Assembly (NCBI GenBank): GCA_037043235.1
Contig: JAWRVZ010000079.1
Span: 162,001-226,000 of the forward strand
From: Rhodeus uyekii
Taxonomy: Eukaryota > Chordata > Actinopteri > Cypriniformes > Acheilognathidae
Direction: 5' to 3'
DNA: 64,000 nt
The translations under genes were made by a program, and so were the position numbers. Of the stretch, positions 58,102 through 64,000 are shown one piece after another. The notes under the pieces were generated by a model. It was given only the letters and a program-made list of their open reading frames with translations, did not search any database and was not told where the DNA came from. How positions within the stretch are numbered: the first letter of the stretch is position 1; each line of letters starts with the position of its first letter.

Positions 58102-58571
58102 TCGTATTTTTCCACATATAAACCGCGGGTTATACCCGATTTTACAAACCCCGCAGGGGGGGTGCAAGCCATATAAGGGTGCAGGCTATATCACAAATCT
58201 TTTACACGTAATAATATTTCAATATATTTGTTACGTCCATAAGGTTGTAAGGTTTTTTTTGCTGTATTTTCTTTCTGTTTTTCTTTCTTGCAAGGGTTGT
58301 TGTCTCTGGCGCTTGTACTATCATTCTGACAGCTGGCGCTGATAGGCTGTCTGAACTGCCAATCATGCAAGAAGATTTCGCGCACAAGCACTGTGTACCG
58401 AGCCTGAACAGTTATGGATAATTGACATCATGCGAGCAACATTCGACATTTGAAATGTGAACTTACACAAAAAAAAGATAATCTATGGGTGCGGGTTATA
58501 TGGCAAACCCCGCGGGCAATATGCGGGTGTGGGTTATTTGCGTCTGCGGGTTATATGCGAGAAAGTACGGT
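58102..58571. mobile_element. non-autonomous DNA element with TIRs
   Basis: Left end CGTATTTTTCCACATATAA then CCGCGGGTTATA; right end GGGTTATATGCGAGAAAGTA then CGG, approximately inverted over about 30 bp. TA lies directly outside both ends. Inner copies of the GCGGGTTATA motif recur in both arms (58146-58190 and 58486-58545). About 470 bp, no transposase. Confidence 0.6.
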
Positions 58572-58589
58572 TAGTGTTAATCAGTCATT

Positions 58590-59690
58590 CTTCAAGAAAT
58601 ACTGATGATTTAGACCATTATTTTAAAGTGAAACAAATGTTTGTTTGTTTTTTACTTTAAATTAATGGTCCAGATAACTGGTAAATGAAAAACATATTGC
58701 TAAAACCAGAGCCACTGAAAAAGTACATTTTCACTGTTGTGCTCTACAACCTAGTTGAAAAGCTATTGGGTAGCCAGACATCATTGTGATTGTATTACTA
58801 ACTAATCCTTCATTGTGCTTGTATTTTGTCTTGGCTTCGACACGTGTATGTGGGTGTATTCGTATATTTGTATGTGTTTGTTTGTGTCTTTTGTTTATTC
58901 TACACCACAACAAAACATGCATTGCACTAACAGTAACTGCACATTCAGTTTCTGTGGAAATGACATTTGTCACAGCATGTGCACAGCACAGTGATCTCTG
59001 TTTGTCTAATCTTCAAGCTCCTGGAAGGAAGAGCATTACAAATTGAGCTGAGGCTCAATTCATTGGCTAGTGTTTTCTAACTGCCAATGTGCAATCTGCT
59101 CAAATGTCTTTTCAGACAGACCTTTACTTATATATCCTTGGCATTCTGCTTGATTTTGGTGGACGTCTGATTCCAAATGCTCACATGCAGGTCTACTCCC
59201 AGTCAACCAAGGGACAGTACTGAATAAAGTCGATTCAAGGCTCTTGCGAAAGTGCCAGACGCTTTTAAATGGAGAACAGCACAAGCTGGAGGTGGGGACA
59301 TGACCAGCAGAGATAAAGAGGCACTCTCACCCGTTTTCCACTGAGTAACTGGTGTTCAATCTGTTGCCATTCCATGGCTCTCCACTGAAGGGAAGATTAT
59401 TCTGTGCAGGAAAAATTAGTTCTGCAAAAGCAGCTTAAATGTCTTAACTCTGGGTGAGCATAGGCTCTGACACAAGCAGCAGTAAAATTTTGGTGAAAAA
59501 ACAACTTTTTCTTTCTTTTTTGCCTGTCGATAAATACTACATAAAACAGACTGATTGTCATATATGTATCCTTGTACTGCTTCGAATAACAAGTGAAATT
59601 TGAAAATGTTAAATATTCATATTTCTACGATTCGAAAAACGTTGAAAAATGCTATCGAAAAACACAATGAGAATGCTTTGCGAGAGTGTG
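58590..59690. other. intergenic, nothing recognised
   Basis: AT-rich, no supported feature. Confidence 0.4.
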
Positions 59691-60260
59691 CCATGAAGCA
59701 CTTACAAAATTGAATCAACAGAGTGAATGCACATCGGGGTTCATGATGATGACATCATGAACCAGGACATTATAAAGGCATGCTGAAAGCGGCAGCTTAC
59801 GTGTCTTCAGTAAGCGCTGTGAAACGATTAAGGGTGTGTTTGTTGCTGGCGTGTATGTTAAAAAGCTAGCTAGTTTAAAAAGACCTGGGAATCCCAAACA
59901 TCTTATTTCAAAGAACTATGGTGAGCGAACAACAATTTAGAGTGTGTGTCCCTCCCTGCCCTCGCTACATGACGGGCCGGGACACACACAGTGTTTGCGT
60001 TGAGAGTAGAGAACACTGGATGCTTTCATCCACAGAGCTGCCCTGTGGCGTAAAACAGATCAATTGTTTGTCCACTTTGAAAATTTAAAGGGGACCCCAA
60101 CCTCAAAACTGAGATTGAACAAGTGGATATATAGCAATGCGGACCCAATCGACTAAGAGTGTCAGGAGTCTCTCTTGCAGAAGTTTGTGATGTGAATTAC
60201 TCAAATTTAAGAAGGATCACTCTACCTGTGAGGATCAGTGCAACGTTAAAATTCCATTGA
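59690..60260 (+). mobile_element. DIRS deletion derivative joining gag start to recombinase end
   Basis: On the + strand an ATG at 59918 opens MVSEQQFRVCVPPCPRYMTG, RDTHSVCVE, equivalent to the gag start of the large copy (MADEQTFRPCVFPCPCFIMD, RDTHVMCVD). After about 60035 the sequence changes to the recombinase C-terminal part (LFVHFENLKGTPTSKLRLNK, matching LFICFRTPKGAPASKQTLSR), then decayed RAHSTRSV-like sequence. About 3.5 kb of the parent element is missing between the two. It ends near 60250. Confidence 0.72.
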
Positions 60261-60339
60261 AGTACGCCCATTGCAATGAAGAATTCTTTTAATTCAATGA
60301 TGATTTATATATTGTGATCTCTAAGATGAAGGTGTAAAG

Positions 60340-60849
60340 CAGTGTTTTTCAACCACTGTGCCGCGGTTCACCAGTGTGCCGTGAGAGATCATCAGGTGTG
60401 CCAAGGAAAGTTATTAAATTTCACCTAATTGGTCTAAAAAAATTTTTTTGAAAACTAATTAATCATAAAATACTTTTTTTCTTTGTGTTTATTTGATTCC
60501 CATTCAAGACACTTTGATAAAAATCCACCTAAAAGTAGACCTGACCTTCTTTGTTATTATTTCCCAGACATAATATGTAAAACTGGGTATTGTTTGACAG
60601 AAAAGCAGATGTATATGTCACTACATTCTTTATCCTTTACTTTTTATGGTACATTTTCCAGCAAAATGAGCATAACATGAGGATTTGTTCTCTTGTATCC
60701 AAATTTTAACCTTAATATTGTTAATATAGGCTACAAAGTTGCATTTTTTTTTTAAACATTTTCGGTTGGTGGTGTGCCTTGTGAATTGTTTTTTTTTTTT
60801 TTTTCAGTGAAAAAATGTACCTTGGCTCAAAGAATGTTGAAAAACACTG
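60340..60849. mobile_element. hAT-type MITE with 8-bp target duplication
   Basis: TIRs CAGTGTTTTTCAACCACTGT and ATGTTGAAAAACACTG. The subterminal GTGCCGTGAGAGATCATCAG and GGTGGTGTGCCTTGTGAATT are typical of widespread vertebrate hAT elements. Flanks GTGTAAAG (60332-60339) and GTATAAAG (60850-60857) form an 8-bp duplication with one mismatch. 510 bp, no transposase. Confidence 0.82.
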
Positions 60850-61242
60850 GTATAAAGTAATTATCTATAGGATATATCTAAAATATCCTGACTTAACTGA
60901 ACTGAAAAACATGGTAAAACAATGACCTGGTGGTGCTGCTTCTGCTATTTACAGACCAACCTAACCTATTTCTGTCTCATGTCCAGTATTTATTACAACC
61001 ACCTCAACACCCTTGAACTGATAGCCTATTTTAAAAGCCAAACACATTTTCAGTTCAGGCCTGAAGGACAACTGGGGTATGTTTGAGGTTTTATCACGTT
61101 CACCTCTACCTTGAATACAAAATCGAATGATTCCTATACGTTCTTTGACCATTTTTTTCCTCTAACTGGACCACTGTACTCTCTATACATGGCTTCAGCC
61201 AAAAACAGTATAATGTGCATGGATAGTCTTTCAGTTTCCTTG

Positions 61243-61441
61243 TGATAAAAATCCACCTAAAAGTAGACCTGACCTTCTTTGTCATTATTTCCCAGACATA
61301 ATATGTAAAACCGGGTATTGTTTGACAGAAAAGAAGCTGTATATGTCCTTGCATTCTTTATCCTTTACTTTTTATGGTACATTTTCCAGCAAAATGAGGA
61401 TCCCATGAGGATTTGTTCTCTTGTATCCAAATTTTAACCTT
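61243..61441 (+). repeat. 199-bp direct repeat of the hAT interior (60515-60713)
   Basis: The two 199-bp segments are of equal length and differ at a small number of sites (TGTTATTA/TGTCATTA, AACTGG/AACCGG, GCATAACATGAGG/GGATCCCATGAGG). The first copy is inside the hAT MITE; the second lacks the MITE ends. Confidence 0.85.
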
Positions 61442-61629
61442 TATCATCCCATAAAAATGTCAGCGCTGATCTGAAACAAGTATGAGATTCTACTGTGTCC
61501 TACTTATTCATGAAGGAGAACAAAAAAGAAGAGACACTTTTCACTTTTCTCAAATCTTTCGTTATAATTTCAGCACAATAATGAAATAATGTTAAATATT
61601 ATGTTCAAGAAGGGAATTGAATATAATAA

Positions 61630-61851
61630 GTGATTCAATTAGGGAATTGTGTAAATCATGACACAAATGAGCAGACCTGCCACTACGGCATGGTCCGGGC
61701 TTGCCAGGTTTGGAAGGAAGTTTTGTACGCTCAATGCAGCCAGTACAAGATTTCTGTGGTAAATGAGGCCAAGATTAGCATCTGCCACCAGAGAGACTCA
61801 TTTACTGACGTTTATATGTGCACCGTGCTAGCATGCATCGATCGATCTTAA
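61630..61851 (+). other. coding-like island, unknown
   Basis: Open + frame whose last 60 codons (from TCHYGMVRACQVWKEVLYAQ to TVLACIDRS and stop) are GC-richer than the surroundings, mainly through third positions. AG (GAGCAG) precedes that part, but the pyrimidine tract is weak. It is rich in Cys. I do not recognise the family. It could be a gene or retrogene fragment, a TE exon or chance. Confidence 0.25.
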
Positions 61852-61894
61852 CCTAAAAGGAAGATATCGCTTGTGATGTAGTTAAATTTGTCTA

Positions 61895-63444
61895 CAGGGA
61901 GTGCAGAATTATTAGGCAAGTTGTATTTTTGAGGATTAATTTTATTATTGAGCAACAACCATGTTCTCACTGAACACAAAAAACTCATTAATATCAAAGC
62001 TGAATATTTTTGTATCAATATTTTAAGTAGTTTTTAGTTTTAGCTATTTTAGGGGGATATCTGTGTGTGCAGGTGACTATTACTGTGCATAATTATTAGG
62101 CAACTTAACAAAAAACAAATTTATACCCATTTCAATTATTTATTTTTACCAGTGAAACCAATATAACATCTCAACATTCACAAATATACATTTCTGACAT
62201 TCAAAAACCAAACAAAAACAAATCAGTGACCAATATAGCCACCTTTCTTTGCAAGGACACTCAAAAGCCTGCCATCCATGGATTCTGTCAGTGTTTTGAT
62301 CTGTTCACCATCAACATTGCGTGCAGCAGCAACCACAGCCTCCCAGACACTGTTCAGAGAGGTGTACTGTTTTCCCTCCTTGTAAATCGCACATTTGATG
62401 ATGGACCACAGGTTCTCAATGGGGTTCAGATCAGGTGAACAAGGAGGCCATATCATTAGATTTTCTTCTTTTATACCCTTTCTTGCCAGCCACGCTGTGG
62501 AGTACTTGGACGCGTGTGATGGAGCATTGTCCTGCATGAAAATCATGTTTTTCTTGAAGGATGCAGACTTCTTCCTGTACCACTGCTTGAAGAAGGTGTC
62601 TTCCAGAAACTGGCAGTAGGACTGGGAGTTGAGCTTGACTCCATCCTCAACCCGAAAAGGCCCCACAAGCTCATCTTTGATGATACCAGCCCAAACCAGT
62701 ACTCCACCTCCACCTTGCTGGCGTCTGAGTCGGACTGGAGCTCTCTGCCCTTTACCAATCCAGCCACGGGCCCATCAAGACTCACTCTCATTTCATCAGT
62801 CCATAAGACCTTAGAAAAATCAGTCTTGAGATATTTCTTGGCCCAGTCTTGACGTTTCAGCTTGTGTGTCTTGTTCAGTGGTGGTCGACTTTCTGCCTTT
62901 CTTACCTTGGCCATGTCTCTGAGTATTGCACACCTTGTGCTTTTGGGCACTCCAGTGATGTTGCAGCTCTGAAATATGGCCAAACTGGTGGCAAGTGGCA
63001 TCTTGGCAGCTGCACGCTTGACTTTTCTCAGTTCACGGGCAGTTATTTTGTGCCTTGGTTTTTCCGCACGCTTCTTGCGACCCTGTTGACTATTTTGAAT
63101 GAAACGCTTGATTGTTTGATGATCACGCTTCAGAAGCTTGGCTATTTTAAGACTGCTGCATCCCTCTGCAATATATCTCACTATTTTTGACATTTCTGAG
63201 CCTGTCAAGTCCTTCTTTTGACCCATTTTGCCAAAGGAAAGGAAGTTGCCTAATAATTATGCACACCTGATATAGGGTGTTGATGTCATTAGACCACACC
63301 CCTTCTCATTACAGAGATGCACATCACCTAATATGCTTAATTGGTAGTAGGCTTTCCAGCCTATACAGCTTGGAGTAAGACAACATGCATAACGAGGATG
63401 ATGTGGTCAAAATACTCATTTGCCTAATAATTCTGCACTCCCTG
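61895..63444 (-). mobile_element. Tc1-like transposon with IR/DR ends
   Basis: Starts and ends with CAGGGAGTGCAGAATTATTA followed by GGCAA in inverted orientation, flanked by TA (61893-61894, 63445-63446). Each end also has an inner copy of the motif (GTGCATAATTATTAGGCAAC at 62085-62104 and GTTGCCTAATAATTATGCAC at 63245-63264), an IR/DR layout. Total 1550 bp. It encodes a nearly intact transposase on the minus strand. Confidence 0.9.
62223..63226 (-). pseudogene. Tc1-like transposase with one frameshift
   Basis: Cut-and-paste transposase. The start is MGQKKDLTGSEMSKIVRYIA with a helix-turn-helix (CSSLKIAKLLKRDHQTIKRF), a second HTH region (ITARELRKVKRAAAKMPLAT) and then WTDEMRVSLDGP with the first catalytic Asp. 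Near 62770 the homology moves to another frame, in which GGGGVLVWAGIIKDELVGPF is read. This frame carries the second Asp in MQDNAPSH and the Glu in SPDLNPIENLW, with 37 residues between (DD37E), and ends at 62223 with HxYIGH-type C-terminus. The combined length of about 335 codons is normal for Tc1 (about 340). All three catalytic residues are present; only the frame is broken. Confidence 0.88.
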
Positions 63445-63446
63445 TA

Positions 63447-63920
63447 TATTTATTTAGAGATAGCTTTAGAAGACTCTGATAAGGGTCGAGATTCAAGCTT
63501 CATTTATGTATTCATTTATTTAAACAGGGGATTAAATTAACAAACATGTACGTTTATGTTGCTGTAATGAGTGGACTGTCATGAACACAACTATTAAATA
63601 ATTTAAAATGTGAGATTTAAATATTGATTATCATTTTAGAATTGGTGAATAATTAACATTTTCACATATTTTAATATACTTTCCTATATATTTAATATTG
63701 AAGCTATTGCTAAAAAAAATAGCTGATTCAGCTGATGGGTTTTAAGCCTGTTTCACACTCACTGTGTTGGTAAATTCGCGTTGTGAGCACAATTGACTTC
63801 TCTAGACATCAACCGTATATATGGAAATATATATGGAAGTATGTAGAGTTTATATCAAAGTATTGAGCATTTCAAATAATATTTTATAATCCTTCAAGAT
63901 GATTCCCTTAACTATCTTAA
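63447..63920. other. intergenic, nothing recognised
   Basis: AT-rich; no supported feature. Confidence 0.4.
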
Positions 63921-63923
63921 ATG

Positions 63924-64000
63924 TGTCAGGGTTTTGGAGAGAGCGAGGACTCAATTGCAGGGGAAACGGTTTTATTGAAAAAAGCAATAAAAAGCAAACA
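63924..64000 (-). mobile_element. LTR start cut by the window edge
   Basis: TGTCAGGGTTTTGGAGAGAG, then CGAGGACTCAATTGCAGG and TTTTATTGAA closely parallels the LTR start at 33938 (GAGCGAGGACTCAATTATGC, TTTTATTGAAC). The inverted polyadenylation signal puts it on the minus strand. The remainder lies beyond base 64000. Confidence 0.7.

Overview
The window is vertebrate nuclear DNA, most likely from a cyprinid teleost (carp/goldfish/zebrafish relatives). One spliced host gene is recognisable. Everything else is AT-rich intron or intergenic sequence packed with transposon families that are common in cyprinids: DIRS-type tyrosine-recombinase retrotransposons, Tc1/mariner elements, small LTR retrotransposons and solo LTRs, an L2/Rex-like LINE, tRNA-derived SINEs, hAT-type and other MITEs. 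The species cannot be named from the sequence.

Host gene. The last three coding exons of corticotropin-releasing hormone receptor 1 (crhr1, class B GPCR) lie on the + strand at 2949-3084, 4360-4401 and 9070-9210. They encode TM6, extracellular loop 3, TM7 and the cytoplasmic tail, ending in the family-typical tail and a TGA stop. The earlier exons lie before base 1. No other host gene is convincingly visible between 9.2 kb and the end of the window.

Transposon landscape. The centrepiece is a nearly complete DIRS element (22464-27527, minus strand) with inverted terminal repeats, an internal complementary region, a gag-like region, RT/RNase H and an intact-looking tyrosine recombinase. It sits inside a Tc1-like transposon (about 21902-28050), which itself sits in a (TA)n tract and abuts a second Tc1 remnant. 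At least nine decayed or internally deleted DIRS pieces occur elsewhere (about 1.28, 7.5, 13.6, 29, 35.2, 38.4, 39.4, 43.7, 49.3 and 59.7 kb). Between 45.7 and 51.0 kb a minus-strand LINE has been split by a 405-bp solo LTR, by a 1.9-kb non-autonomous LTR element whose ORF is built on a GC-rich 27-bp tandem array, and by LTR, foldback and DIRS debris. Several LTR insertions have exact 5-bp target-site duplications that I could read directly. Near the right edge is a Tc1-like transposon with IR/DR ends (61895-63444); its transposase is broken by one frameshift and has D-to-E spacing of 37 residues.

There is no prokaryote-style operon, CRISPR array or rRNA gene. Conclusions about TE families come from remembered family features and comparisons inside the window, not from database searches.
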